Made by a program: the position numbers and the translations under genes. Shown here piece by piece: positions 1 through 12,925 of a stretch of 64,000 bases of DNA (position 1 is the first letter of the stretch; each line of letters starts with the position of its first letter). A model generated the notes under the pieces. It did not search any database, was not told the DNA's origin, and saw nothing but the letters and a program-made list of their open reading frames with translations. The stretch comes from Kryptolebias marmoratus (Eukaryota > Chordata > Actinopteri > Cyprinodontiformes > Rivulidae). The DNA lies in contig NC_051437.1 in NCBI RefSeq assembly GCF_001649575.2, forward strand, positions 15,008,223 to 15,072,222. The letters run 5' to 3'.

Positions 1-1198
1 ACTTTAAAAAATATACGGATATAGCTTTATGGTATTGTTTTTATATTTTAGAAAAAATAAATAATGCATAAAAATGTTTATTTTTTTATCTTACCATTTT
101 ATCACTTGTTCATAGTATTTGAGCTTAGGTTTTTTTTGTTCCAATTAATGCTGATTTAAAATCAAAATTAAGCACGCATTTCTGGTTTATTTGTACATAT
201 GTTCCCCCGCACCTCATTGAAACTTCAATGGTTGCAAAGGAACAAACATTCTGTAACTAAAACAGTCTGAAAATGCATTCTTGCTCTGACTTAATAAATC
301 TACTCGGTCTCAGCTTTGGTGAAATCTTCATGCAAATTTTTCCACAACTTTGAAAGTAATCCTGCTAACAAACAAAACATAAATTAAACAGACAAATTGT
401 ATCAACTGCAAAACAGAGGTGATCAGATACAGTCACACTTTTGCATGTAAACACACGATGACACATGAAAACAGAAAGTCATGTTTCCATAAACAAATAC
501 AACTTCAGTGAAACAAGGCTTCACATAAATTTACACAGACAACGTCCTCAGCACACACAAACACACACACAAACAACCAAAATTATTTTGTTATTTTCCC
601 TTTCAACACCTTGTTTTAATTAGCTTTCTCAGGAGACTGTGACTCAAACCAATTAAAGAAGATTATCAAAGAAGGTCTGGAGAAGGGTGCAAGCCCACTC
701 TGACTTCTACCTCCAGGGATCGACCAGGATGAAAGAAACTTTATCACTACGTACACATATAGACCTGAACGCAACCATGCACTACACTCCAAGGCAAAAA
801 AGATGAACCATGTGTAGTATGTAGCAAGATCAAGTCTCATTGTACCTTTTTTAATACATTAAGGAACAGCCCTACACATCAGAGAAGCATTTATGTACCA
901 CACAAACACAGTCAATCATTCTGTATTGACCAGTTCCAGATAGATTGCCAAGGAGAAACAGAATGGGGTCCTTCCACTCGGTCCCTGAAGGGGAACTAAA
1001 ACCAGTTCAGTTGATGCAATCACTAATGGAGACACCTCGGAACATTGAGAGAGATTACTGGCTCAGAATTAGGCAATAAAAACCCACATTATATGTTTAG
1101 GATGAGCACAGCAATGAAGCCAACACTGAAGTTTGCTTGATTTTAAGACAAATCAATGGAAAGCCTTTTTGGAATTGCGTTCAGCTGAAAGAACTTGA

Positions 1199-1226
1199 TG
1201 TACAGTATGATCAAAAGTCCTAATCA
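1199..1226 (+). repeat. Fragment of a dispersed repeat also present at 43.9 kb
   Basis: About 28 bases beginning TGTACAGTATG and running through CAAAAGTCCTAATCA align, with a few mismatches, to 43882-43909. A weaker relative carrying GCAAAAGTTGAGTCATCC lies near 35348. The core GCAAAAGTCxTAxGTCA resembles a motif I recall from dispersed fish repeats, but I cannot name the family. The match is short, so chance is possible for this copy alone. Confidence 0.4.
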
Positions 1227-1895
1227 CAAGGAAATGGTTTAAGGTGTCATCGTTGATCTTTCTCATCCTCTGGCTCTGTTTCTCTTCCAGATCAGGAGAC
1301 ACTGCCACCAAACTGCAGCTTTAATAGTGTTTTTGTGCATATCTCTTTGTAATATGTCAGGACAAGACTGCCTGTGTGTATGTGCATCACAATCCAGCTA
1401 TACTCTGATGGTAAGTTAATAGCACTCAGTGGTATTATGTGTAACCGTGATTAGATTGGGAGAGGCTGATGACACATATTGGTTTAGTCCCTTAGGGGCA
1501 GCTAGGAGAGTGAGAGATCAGGGGGCAATTGCTATGGGATCAATGTCCCTCAAAAGAGGCAAAGACATGCTATACTGCATGCACTGAGTTGATTTTGTGG
1601 ACCATAAATCAAAGTTTTGGCTTCTGTTTGAGAAAAGAAAGCTTGTTTTAACAAAAAGTCCCAACCACTGCAGCGCCCAGAATTTACTGGGCAGTGCAGA
1701 GTGAAGGTTTGGAGTAGAGAGATATCTAAAGGGAAAGTGACTTCCCTGGGACTTCATTAAGCTAATCTGGCTACCGATACTAACAAAGTTTAGAGGATGA
1801 GGTGAGGAGAAAGCTCAGAAATGAGATGAACACTTATTAGATCAGACTGAGGCAATTGTCTTCAGTTGCTCATAGCAGAATTCATGCTCAAACAT

Positions 1896-1916
1896 ACACA
1901 CACACACACACACACA
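1896..1916. repeat. (CA)n microsatellite
   Basis: An uninterrupted alternation of A and C over 21 bases. A typical fish dinucleotide locus, probably length-variable. Confidence 0.95.
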
Positions 1917-2977
1917 GACTCATCCATAACAGGCTGACACAAAGACAGACACACACCAAGGGACCGACAAAAATCCTATGAACAGGTATAACAGACATTC
2001 AATACATTATTCTGTTGAAATAGAAATAATCAAACTGAAACAACATGGACTGACAAACACTATTTATTTTCTGTTATGTACCAAATTTTATTTTCCTCTG
2101 AGACCAAAGTCTAAAGCACAATAAAGACGTGGCAGCAAAATTAAAACAATTAAATAGATTTCTGTGAAGATAAGTTACTTAACAAATGTCAGGATTCAAA
2201 GGAGATTGACTGAAACTGATAAATATCCCTATAAATTAGTGGGCTTTATCTCTTCTGCATTAACCATTTTGACACTAATGATAATGATGATGATCCGATC
2301 CAACATTTCAACACAGGACACTTGACTGACTTGGAATCAGGGCTGTTTAATGGCTGAGTTAAAGCCTGAGTTGGATGTCTTCTTCCCCAAGTGCTTGTGA
2401 CATGCTCCTGTTGTGTAGCAGGTTGAACTGTTCTGCTGGGTAGGCTGCAGCAAAGTATTATCCATGTGAATGCCAATACCCAATGTTTCCCATAAGAATG
2501 GTTCCCAGAATCTTTACAAGGTTTCTCAGAAGAGCATTTAATGTAAATGCAATATATTGGATCATACACAATATAATAAAGCAACAAATGTAAACAAATC
2601 ATAAAAAAATGCAGTGACATACAGTATAATGGCCTGATTCTGCCAAACTAGTCTCTGATGCACTGGAGGGGGAGGAAGGCAAAAAAAGATACTATTATCT
2701 CCCATAATGTATTTCTTAATATATAGAGGAAAAATTCATGACTCAACAATTTTTGGTTGTTATTTTCTGATTTTATCCACCAATAAGGCACCAAGAGGAG
2801 GTACTTCCACTTCTCAGTGTAATTATAAATACTGAGAGGCACGCTCTTGGACATGTCACACAGAGATCAGTTTTGGAAAGCAGATGTGAAGGAGAACTAC
2901 ATGAACTGCATTTCACATAGTCTGAGCTTTTGAGAACAACCGAGGTTTGTCTCTGTGTCACTTGAACATTTAGGTGA

Positions 2978-3398
2978 CCTGTATATGTTATGGAGAAAGC
3001 TTCCAACTGTGTTCCTAAAAAGTTTTTGAGGGTTGTGCTGCTGGAGTACGAAGTGCAAGGGTTGCTTTGGCAGGCTATCTGGTCCCTCTATAACCAAAGC
3101 AAGATTTCAGCTGGGTACAAGGTCAAGTTTGTTAACAGTGTGGACCGCCCGTCACCAGGGCTGCTCCAAGTCAGCATTTCTATTTGAAATAAAAATCTCA
3201 AGGTATAGTTGTGGTGAGGAGGGTGTCAGGTTTGGGAAGCCCAGGGTCTCAAGTTTGCTTTTTTATGGATGATGTGGCACTGTTGGTGTCTTCAAGCCAC
3301 TGCCTTCAGTGTGCAGTGAAGCAATTTGCAACAGAGTGAAAAGCTGCTGAGAGTTGGTTCTTTTAAGTCTGAAGTCAAAAAAGGATGCTATTAAGCAC
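2978..3398 (+). mobile_element. Rex3-like (RTE clade) reverse transcriptase fragment, decayed
   Basis: Decayed piece of a non-LTR retrotransposon reverse transcriptase, read on the plus strand. The frame from 2990 starts with MEKA, where the family usually has the DLEKAFD block. It continues through VLLEYEVQGLL and AIWSLYNQSK, which match the family's 'REYGV..LL.AI.SLY..S' segment. Around 3150 the frame shifts, and the next frame holds HQGCSK (family QGCPLSP) and EEGVRFGKPRVSSLLF (family EGVRFGG.RISSLLF). A further shift leads to MDDVALLVSS at 3265, where the catalytic FADDVVLLASS motif belongs. The A of FADD is M here, but both aspartates remain. All three frames are needed, so the copy is dead. 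Both ends are truncated and no 3' tail is present. The family name rests on the QGCPLSP region, which is the well-known Rex3 PCR primer site. Confidence 0.8.
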
Positions 3399-6300
3399 TT
3401 TCCAACTAAATCTTTGTAGAGGTGCATTTATTAATATACGTAAATGTATTGCAAGTCAGATGTGGCAATTAGATTTTTGCAGGAACAAAAAAACCTGACA
3501 AAACAATATGAAAATTTCAAGAATCTAAGATTGTAGATACTAAAGAGAAGGGGATGTATTCACCACCTTGTTTCTTTGTCAAAGCAACCCAAAACATTCT
3601 GACTGACTGGATACAAGTAAATTTGGTCAGGAAGACACAGAAAAGTGAGTAAAGGTAAGCTGCAGATTGTCATCAGAGGGCAGTCTATAAGAAAAGGCAA
3701 AGGCAACAATGGCACTGAGGAATGAAGGAGGAGGAACAGGGAAGACAGAGAGGAAGAGAGGGTAAACTAAAGAAGGCTGGGAGTGCCACGTCGTTCTTAA
3801 TCTAGTTTGTCTGTCGTAATCGTGTCAATGTCACTCTCAATCAGGCAGCCACAACTAGGACTATACAACTTCAGTTTGATTGGCTCAAACCTTGTCTTTA
3901 AAATGACCTCTAAGGGGAGGATGTGTGTGCGTGGCAAGAGACACAGAGAAACAGGAAAAAAAGAGAAGAAGAGAGGGTGTGTGTCATAAAGGGGGAGGAG
4001 AGTCTTCTAGAGACAATATGAGAAAGAAGGAACGCAAATTAACTTTAAACCTGTTACTCCCCCACCAGTCTGTCAATTTCACTTTGGTCTCTTTCTTTGT
4101 TCTGATTTTTCAGTGTGACAGTATTGATTGCCCTCTTTTATTACACAAGAGAATACAGATATATCTGTGTGACTGAGAAGTGTACAGGTGCTTTTGTAAA
4201 GTTTAGCCATATTCCTGCCAACAGTGAAGATGGCTTTGTGTTCACGGCACTAAAACAAAGACATTCAACCTAAAAGATCTCTCTCTCTCTCTTTTAACCA
4301 ATAACTGTGCAAGAAAGCACTTCTATATGGGAGGGAAATAAAAGCCATCCCAAAGGTAAGAGTGTTGTTGCTTTTCAAATTAGGTTAGCTTGTGAGTGTA
4401 TACAGCAGGTAACCAATAAGGCCATGATTATTACCAGGATGAATTTTGCAAACTTTTAAAGTGTCATCACATCCACTTTCTTAAGTAGAACCAGGTCTTG
4501 CAACATCTTTGTTTAAAAGATTGACATGCGAAGTGGAGGTAGATTTTTTCAAGGAATGCTACTTTCATTATAATTTCCACTGATCTTTGAATGTAAAAGT
4601 TTAGGACTAACGCAAATATACCTCATCTTCTGTCCGATCTATTAACTCTGCAAAGGATCAGTCTTAAAATAAAACCTCAAACAGCCTTTCAAATCTTGTG
4701 CTTGATATCCAATTGTATTTTATGAAATTTAGTGAGTGTGGGTTTGGTCTAGTGTCAGACGCTGTCATAAAGGCAGATGGCTTTGGTGATACTGTCACTG
4801 TTCTAGTACAATGGTATAAGGTTAGCAGACTGGCTATGAAACGTACCACTAGTCAAAAAGTTAAACAGTTCGTTGCTGTACAGTTAATGGGGAAAATCCT
4901 ACTAGAGACATCTGGTATACTTCTATCTTGTTTTCTGAACTGCTCCTGTTGCTGCTCTTTCCTATAAGTGCAAAGTTACCATTTACCTCTCTCATATTCA
5001 GTGCCATCATTGGTTTCTTTATTTTTCTTGAAATACAGACACATACAATATATTCCATCAAAACCAATTAACAAGCAATGTTTAGAACAGTTGATGAAAT
5101 TTGTGAGTGTTAAAAAGAATTAACTTACAAGAACAAAAAAACAAAAAACACTTGACTTGTGCTAGTGAAATAAAAGTTGTGGAAATGTAAGGGCCTTTAA
5201 CATAACACTTCAAGCCGGGACTTAGATGCCTTCCAGTCGCCTCAGTATGATTTGTGAATGTAGCAAGGGGGGTTGAAGCCAACCCACCCCTAATTTGCCT
5301 TTGTGCCGCAAAGCAAGGTGGTAACAGAGCCAAAACAGTCGATGTGAAAAGGTAAGCTGGCATTGCAGCCCAATAATGTGATGAAGTGATGGTATATTGT
5401 CTGTGTGGCCACCTGGTCACATTTAACACATTGCAATCCAAGTCAACGCAGCTGAGTTCTGCTCCAAGCCTCTTTTGGTTCTGCGATGTCTGCTTCATTT
5501 CTGAAAGCTCATGTCTATGTAGGGCATAACTGTCTCCATCAGTGATTTATGAACGGTCAGAGGCAGCATAAAGACGCACTGGTCTTTGTGGCTACTTCGA
5601 AGAACTGTTTTGTGACAGTATTTGTAGTTTACACTGAATATACTACAAGAGGAAAATGCATTAAAAAAAAAAATGAGGCGACATTTGTCACACCACTGAA
5701 TTTCTCCCAGTTCATCTGCATCGCCAAGGCAGTAATTGGATCTGCTGAAAGGCTGTCAGCTACCTCATTTACCAACATACAGACAGAGTGCCACCAACTG
5801 TTGTTGCACTTTTCAAGTTTTTGATGCTAGAAAAAGTCATTATTGGAGATAAGGCTCAAGCTTTAAATGTTTTCCCACAAACAATCCAAGATGGTTTCCA
5901 TTCAGCAAAATTTTGCTCCAGCAAAGCTGTCAGTACTGAGAATCAAAAAGCAACAAATGTAACCCATTTATAGCTAAATGCTTTATTTTTTCTTTACTGT
6001 GAAGAGAATCTATTCCTCAGACATGACGATGGTTATAAGTAATCCTGTGCTGCAATAATTGTCAATCAATGTATTTTTTCTAAACACGATTTTTTATATT
6101 ACTGATAGGATATTCAAATAATCAGTTTAGTCATTTTTAGACACACCTTTGTCTAAATTTTCTGCTACTCATTTGAGATAATTGATGTGATCGTATACTG
6201 TTGAATTTGAGGTTTTAGGTTCACAGCTGAAGACTACTAAGCAAATATTTACTGAGGTATTGTTTGAGAAAGAAGATTTACACATTAAAATTTTAATAGT

Positions 6301-9215
6301 GAATAAAAGACCTGTTGCATTTAAAACATTATGCTAAATCTTTCTTTTTTTTCAAGATGTGCATGTATAAATGTATCTATAAATTCAAAGTAGAACTGAG
6401 CAGGTAAAAAAGATGCAAAACTGCAACAATTTTTAAAACCATGATAAAACTTTGGTTGTATGAATCTAAATCTTAATCTTAAACCAACTGTCTCCTAAGG
6501 CAATATCCTATTTTTGGCAGCTCAATACTGTTAAAAAGTACCACTAGCTCAGGTGTAGAGTTCATTTTCAAGATTAACTCGTTTATCTGGTTAACATTGA
6601 AAATTGTTTATTCATTTAATCTTCAGGTAGCTCTTTGCATTTGGTGAATATGAAAAGCAAAACCTGACAGAAAGTACACATCTGAAAACACTGAGTCACA
6701 AGCAGATCTGAAAGGATGAGCAAATCATGTTGCTACAAGGACTCATAACAAAACTTTGCATATATTGTGGTTTATCAGCTGTTCTACAATAACTGCATGG
6801 CTGCAGATGTTGCAGAGTGAGTTAGGCATAGCTGTCTATTGTTTGTCTTTGTTTTCTTGGCTAGCTTTGTGTGACATTACACAACAACTGTGATTTACCA
6901 GTGTGCTCTTTAAAAAAAAAGTTGCAGTGTGAAGCACAATTAGGCTTTGAGTTTTTAATAGTTTGTCAGCCAAAAAACAAGATAAATTGTCACTGTGAAA
7001 TGTTCAGGCCTGCTTCACACTGGATGATTATTCCGTGATGCTCTCCACGACCTCCATGACCTAACAGAATGTGTCTAGTAGCTCACGTCACATTTGGAAA
7101 ATCTCCTTCATGACACTGCTACGCTCCTAAAATTCACCAAAAAAGGTTTTCCATGCCCCCAGGACACCCTCTTTCTCCCTCACCCCCTTAAGATGGAATC
7201 TTAATGCAACTATGCACTAGAGGATAATATCACACTAGCACAACCCGTTGGAAACACTGCAACCTTTGTCACCATGCATGCTCGTGCACCATCCAGGGCC
7301 CTAGTCGGCTGACACCACAATGATAAACTAAAACCTTGCTATGGAAGTTTTACTCACACTCATGAGTAATAAGAAACCTTTTACATTCTAAATATGAACC
7401 TAAAGACCTCACCAAGACCCTGCAAAAAACATCCATGTTCTGGCTGATTTTTTTATATCACTATAACCAAATAAACAAAGTATTTAATAAAATAAATGCA
7501 CGTTTCCCATTATCTTTCAGACCTCCATTCACAGTGTTAAGGCTCAGACTGTGGAGTGTCACTGTTCCTCACGTCAAGAAAAGATCTAAAATAGGCCAAT
7601 AATAAAGCGGAGCACACAAGACAGCCAAAGATACAGACTTAAGGCCAATGAGAAGCAGGAAGGCAAAAACTTTTCTTTAGGCATGAGCCCAACTTGGCAA
7701 ATATTTAACCAGGCAAGTGGTCCAAGTAAACCTCCAACTGGCCCTCAGCCACTGGGCAATCCTTATTGTTGAACCCTGCAACAGTGCTGTCTGTTGTGGC
7801 CTACTGCTGCATAACATATGGTCCTAAGCTTTTCATCTCTCCGGGGAGGAAACACCCACACAAACACATGCACATATTCATTTGCACACAACAGAGAGAG
7901 AAAGAGAGAAAGAGAGGAACACAGAAATGCAGACAGAAACACCAAAATAGTGACTAAACACACAAAGGATCACATGCTGGTCTTCAGAAGAAACATTAAA
8001 CAAAGATGAAAACAAGCCACCCCAACTGATGGGCAGCATGCTAACAGGGCAACTGCTCTATGGTGAGAGACATATTACACACTAAGATGTAATCCCAGGA
8101 GGCAGGAAATACACGGCGCAGGTAAAGGATGACCCACTCTGGATCCAGGAGGGTTTTATGTCATGAGTGAAGCCTTTTGGCCTTGAATGGGGCAGAAGGT
8201 AGAAGAGTTCTTATAATCATTCACCTTCAGCCTCTTATGCTGCTGAAACCCAAAATTATCAAGTCTATTTCCCCCCTCATAATGGAAATATTTCAAGCAA
8301 TACAAGTTCAGCTAAACAGATGGAATAAAATTAAACATGTGTCCACAATGTGGCAAACTTTAAAACAGGACAATGTCAGAAAAAAAAACCCCAGAAGCAT
8401 TAGCACGAATGCAAACCCACATGCAGTCATATCCACACTCAATTCTCCTTTGCCTTACATCAAGGCTCAGCCAGGCCAACGTACCGATCCATACTGCTCT
8501 AGGTGAATTAACGTTAGTAATAAGATATCATGGCTCTGATTGATCCTCTATTTCCATGTCCACACCATAAAATGACCCAAGCACAGTCACAGCACACCAT
8601 CAGTCTAATGCTGCATTGATTCTACTCTGAAGTTAGGTTACAGACGAGGGTACAGATTGAAGAGGGCATGGAGGTATTATGGATGGTTGCAGAATGAGGC
8701 TCAAGTTGGGGCTGAGCTGAGATACAGCTATATAACAAAAGAGCTTTATGACAAATAGAAAAGAAAAAGGAAGATCATTTCCAATTTTGGTTAGCTTCAT
8801 TTTTGTCAAATTTATGCCATTTAACAATTTAGTTATTATTACAATTCATATTATTATATATAGCAGTGCACGTTGCTCACTTTCGGCTTGAACTAAAAAT
8901 GATGAGCATGGCCAATAGTAAACAACATTTATCTAAATGCAGTAGAAGCTGTAAAAGGGCTTCGGTGCTAGTAAAGGATTTTGGCTCATTAGTGGTTCTA
9001 GGCTCTTATTTGTTTCCAGATTGCATTGGGTGACTTGCCTTCTCCACTTTTAGCAGGAACAGTAACATGTGTTGTTTGAGTGTCAGATCATTGAGGGCTT
9101 AAGTCATTTGCCGATTTGTTGAATTGCAAAAAGGTCCCCCAAAGTGCCTTAGCACAGAACTGCTGGGAATTTCATGGCTCTCTAACCACACCAGTAGACC
9201 TCCCCTTGTGGAAAC
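3399..9215. other. Noncoding DNA, no gene seen
   Basis: Mixed sequence with a purine-rich plus strand at 3700-4010, a short (TC)n run at 4278-4292, A-rich runs, and GA-rich sequence near 7895-7918. The longest frame is 5082-5498 on the minus strand (138 codons); it has no recognisable domain or splice context. I see no repeat family or RNA gene that I can name. Confidence 0.65.
4278..4292. repeat. (TC)n microsatellite, short
   Basis: TC alternation over about 15 bases following AAAAGA. Confidence 0.85.
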
Positions 9216-9220
9216 TGCAC

Positions 9221-9238
9221 GGATGGATGGATGGATGG
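9221..9238. repeat. (GGAT)n tetranucleotide run
   Basis: Four consecutive GGAT-type units. GGAT/ATCC repeats are the usual 3' terminus of fish RTE/L2-type LINEs. The flanks here do not show the rest of the tail module, so it may be an independent microsatellite. Confidence 0.8.
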
Positions 9239-9240
9239 AA

Positions 9241-12200
9241 TATGAAACAGAAGAACTATGTTTAAGGTTTTCACTCCATTTAAGCAGTCCTAACTACCTA
9301 CAATTCTCAGAGCTGAGGTAAATACTAGAGACGTATCAAAAACAGTTTCTAGGCTGGCTCTTCATTTAAGATTTTTGTAAATTGACTGGTTCTGATTTTA
9401 GCTGATTCTTTCTAAGAGCTATAAATAGCAACATACAAAACATCATTCCCACTTTCTGGTTGAATTTTAAAAAATACTGTACATTAATATTATGAGTATA
9501 ATGAAAAAAATAACACTTTCATTTTTTTTCTCCAAAACAGCACCAGGCTATTGAGTACACAGATGGTATAGGTTAGATAAATCATCTCCAGGTAACTGGA
9601 CAGAAGTATCTGTCCAAATAATTCCCAAATAAAAACATTTATAGTATACATCTTTAACATTCTTATCCTTTCTGAATACATTAAAATAGAAAAGTCTATA
9701 AACTACATATGGCACCAATTTAAAAGAAAGGTAGCGATAAAGCAGTAAAGTGAAAATATCAAGTTTCATTTTAGTAGTCTCCTGCACCTCTTGTGCTTCT
9801 TCTGATGTCATTTTGAAACATTTTGCAGATGCTAACTCTAAAGGAACTTTTCACACCAAAAATGTGGTATTACTTGAGCAAATTAGCCACATTAGTGATG
9901 CCGCATGCACTGACAAGAAAATAAAAAACATACTTTTAAGTATTGAATCAGCCAATGACTGGTCAAGCCAATCACAATCACAACTGGGCGATTTCAGTTA
10001 ATTTATTGGTGCATACCTAGTAAATAGTTCAGCGTGTGAAATTACTCCCACTTTTAAAAGCCAACAGAGTGAGAACACACAGTGGTGTAGCCAACATAAG
10101 AGTAAAGAGTTGTGTTGTGTTAAGATGTTTTTGAATAAAAAAATGTGTGCAAAATGATTGTCCTTGCCTCAGGCTAAAAATAAAATAAGGTTTAGGTTGA
10201 GTCTAAAGATTTCTACCAGCAAATCTATTTAGTATTAGTCACTATTGATCCTATTAATATGATGCTTTTTCGCAACATGGAGCAAAAAGGAAAAATTAAG
10301 ACAATGAATGACCCATTTCATAATGTGAAACAGCTTTGAGAAGACAGATTCACCCCAGTACGATCACACTCCACCTTGGCAGATGACACTGAAACCTTGT
10401 AAAATTATTAGGAAGAAGCAGATTATTCCAGGAAACTGGTAGTTAGCTGAAGCTCTGGTGAGGGCTTAAAACCCTGGCACTGATTAGCAAAACTACCAGA
10501 GGCCCCCTTCAGAACCACACCGGTTCCCACAGGATGAGCAAACTCTTAAGATTGTCTGGATACATCCCAGCTACCAAGCACAAATAAGTAAACACACACG
10601 CTGATTTACACAGAGCATCATCCAAACTCATGCTTGCCATCTGAATTACATGCTGGACAATGTCCCACAGTTATTAAAACCAGATTGCTTTGAAGACACA
10701 GACACCACGCAAGCACTTGAGAGCTCTCTCACACACGCAGACAGACACATGTGCAAACGTACCTACTGCATCAAGGCAAACTGTTTGTTTCCACTGTATA
10801 GTCTTGCTGTCTGTTCACAGGGAACACAGACTTATCACACACTCAAATCGCTGTTGTTAGTGTACAGGAAGAAAACAAACCAATTGGCAGATGTGACAGA
10901 CAGAGCTACATAAAGACAGACACAAACACAGACAGACACGATCGCATGGCAGCAAGTATGAAGTGAGTAACACAATATAATATCAAACAGGTGAAAGACT
11001 GAATCACAAGCGGTGGGAACGGTGCTGTATAAGCATCTGAACGGGCCAGACTAGAGCATAACAAAAAACACACACACACACATACACAGAGACATACAAG
11101 TGTATCTGCCTATAGTCACAGACAATAGCTGACAGAACAAAAACCATGCTCACATTAGTGAGCCAATAGGACTATTTTTATAATTCACTGAGTCACAAAG
11201 AGTCTTCTCCCAGCAGCATGTCACTTTTCTCATATCAAAGCTGCGTTTATAGCAGACAAAGCTTTGAAAGTGGGCCATGGCTCATAAAACGTCTTTATGT
11301 TCCTCACCGGTACACTAAAAAAAACCCAGAAACAATGCATTTTAAGTCTGCAATTGGACTATTGTGTGTGTTACTGGTTGTATTATGCGTGTGTGAATAG
11401 TGTGTGCATCATGTATGTCTGTTTACCACCCGTCTGTGCATCTGTGCTTATGTGAGTGTGTGGATGCACCCCACTTCCCCCACGGTTGTGTGTTTAAATG
11501 TGAGTAGGTGTTGTTGATTTAATTCTCTCCACTGACATTGTTCTTTTCCGATCTTTTTAATGGCTGACAGAATGTGCAGGCTTAACACTCGGCTAACAAC
11601 CCTGGCTTCCTGAATTGCATGTAACCTAATCACCAACACCATCTGTTAATTATGTTAATACAAAAATGCTTTGGCTGCGGTTCATATCCATTCTCTGAAT
11701 TAGCCCCCCTACTTCCCCACTGAGCACTCGCTCTGCATGCTCGCTCCTCTTGTTCTTGTCCAATGCTTTCTGTTATCTGAGGCTCCGATTTTCTTTATTT
11801 CAAATCTTGACAATCTTTTATTTCAAATTTTGACACTCTATCCTTTCTAATTCAATCTCTATTGCCTCGTTTTCTATGTGTGGTTTTAAAATAACTTTCG
11901 TTAATACTCTACATCTTCGTTTTCTCCGTCGTTCTTTCACTTTTCCATGTAAAAAGAGTGTCAAAAATCTCAACGTTCTAATTCCTCCTCCTCACCATTC
12001 CTTTGCTTACACCTCTCAGCTTGCTATCCCCCCCATGGATCTAATGTCCCTTCCTTCACTGAGTCCGAAGCTAAGCTCAGAGAAAGTCCCTTGAGATGCT
12101 TTGTCTGAATCCAACTAATTTTGAGTGATATCGATTCACTCTTCTGCTTAATTGTGATTCGCAAAGCTAATCTGTATTTATAAATCTAAGTTTCTATTGA

Positions 12201-12910
12201 TCTGCTGGAAACATAATAAACTTTGTCTTGCACTCATGCATAAAATAAGCATTATTGTAATGCGGAGAGAGCGTTTAATAGTCATACATAGAGTTGGTCA
12301 TTATATTAACACAATCGAACGGCGGTCCCAGCAAAACACAATCCCCAGGGAAACCCTGCTTGAGCCCAGGGGTGAAGTGGGCAGTTTGCCCAGGAGAAGC
12401 AGTGAGTACAGAGTGCAACAAAATAAAGTCAAGAAGTAGAAGAAAGAAAAGCAACGCAAAACAAGAATGTTTATAACATACCCATGTTTGACAAGGGACA
12501 AATTATTTAAAGTAATACATAACAAAGAGGGGTGTAATACTCTTAATGGGATTTTTCAGTGAGAGGAAGGAAAATCTTCTGTCTCTTATTGTCTCTCTGA
12601 GGCTGTAATGCTTTGAAATAAAGCCATGCTGATCAACTGATTCAAGTTCAAGTTTGAATTATTGTTTTTCAAGCAGTGGTGGTGAGGTCAGTTCAATAAC
12701 TGACCAGTGCACTTACTTACAGTAACTTTCCTTTTTTTTGTAGCTCCACAAATGTTACTTTTTCAGTATCTTTATCAAAACAGTAATATTACCATTATAT
12801 AGTGTATCTATGTTTTTTGTTGCCACATAATGACCAATAAACAATGAGGGGAAAAAAGAACATTTCTGAAATCTCCTGCACACATCAGTGCACATTTGCA
12901 GCTCCCTCAT
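9241..12910. other. Noncoding DNA, no gene seen
   Basis: AT-rich sequence with several A-rich runs and a (CA)n array near 11068-11084. The stretch 10330-10570 has a more even base composition and is a weak candidate for conserved noncoding sequence. No frame looks coding. Confidence 0.6.
11068..11084. repeat. (CA)n microsatellite
   Basis: CA alternation of about 17 bases, ending with a CAT interruption. Confidence 0.9.
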
Positions 12911-12911
12911 T

Positions 12912-12925
12912 CGACCAGATGGCGG
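12912..12925 (+). promoter_or_regulatory. CTCF-like site (sequence match only)
   Basis: CGACCAGATGGCGG agrees with the vertebrate CTCF core CCASYAGRKGGCRS at 13 of 14 positions, with a mismatch at the second base. Matches this good occur by chance at a low rate in 64 kb, so occupancy is not implied. Its neighbourhood is repeat-poor. Confidence 0.35.

Larger units (their letters stand above)
1..2977. other. AT-rich noncoding DNA, no gene seen
   Basis: No frame here looks coding. The longest, on the minus strand at 2246-2620 (124 codons), shows no recognisable domain and no codon bias. The stretch has T- and A-rich runs, a (CA)n array at 1896-1916 and a short interspersed-repeat match at 1199-1226. 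Nothing else is recognised. Confidence 0.7.

Noticed and set aside
5082..5498. 138-codon minus-strand frame
   Set aside because: No domain, ordinary codon use for noncoding DNA of this composition, and no splice sites framing it.
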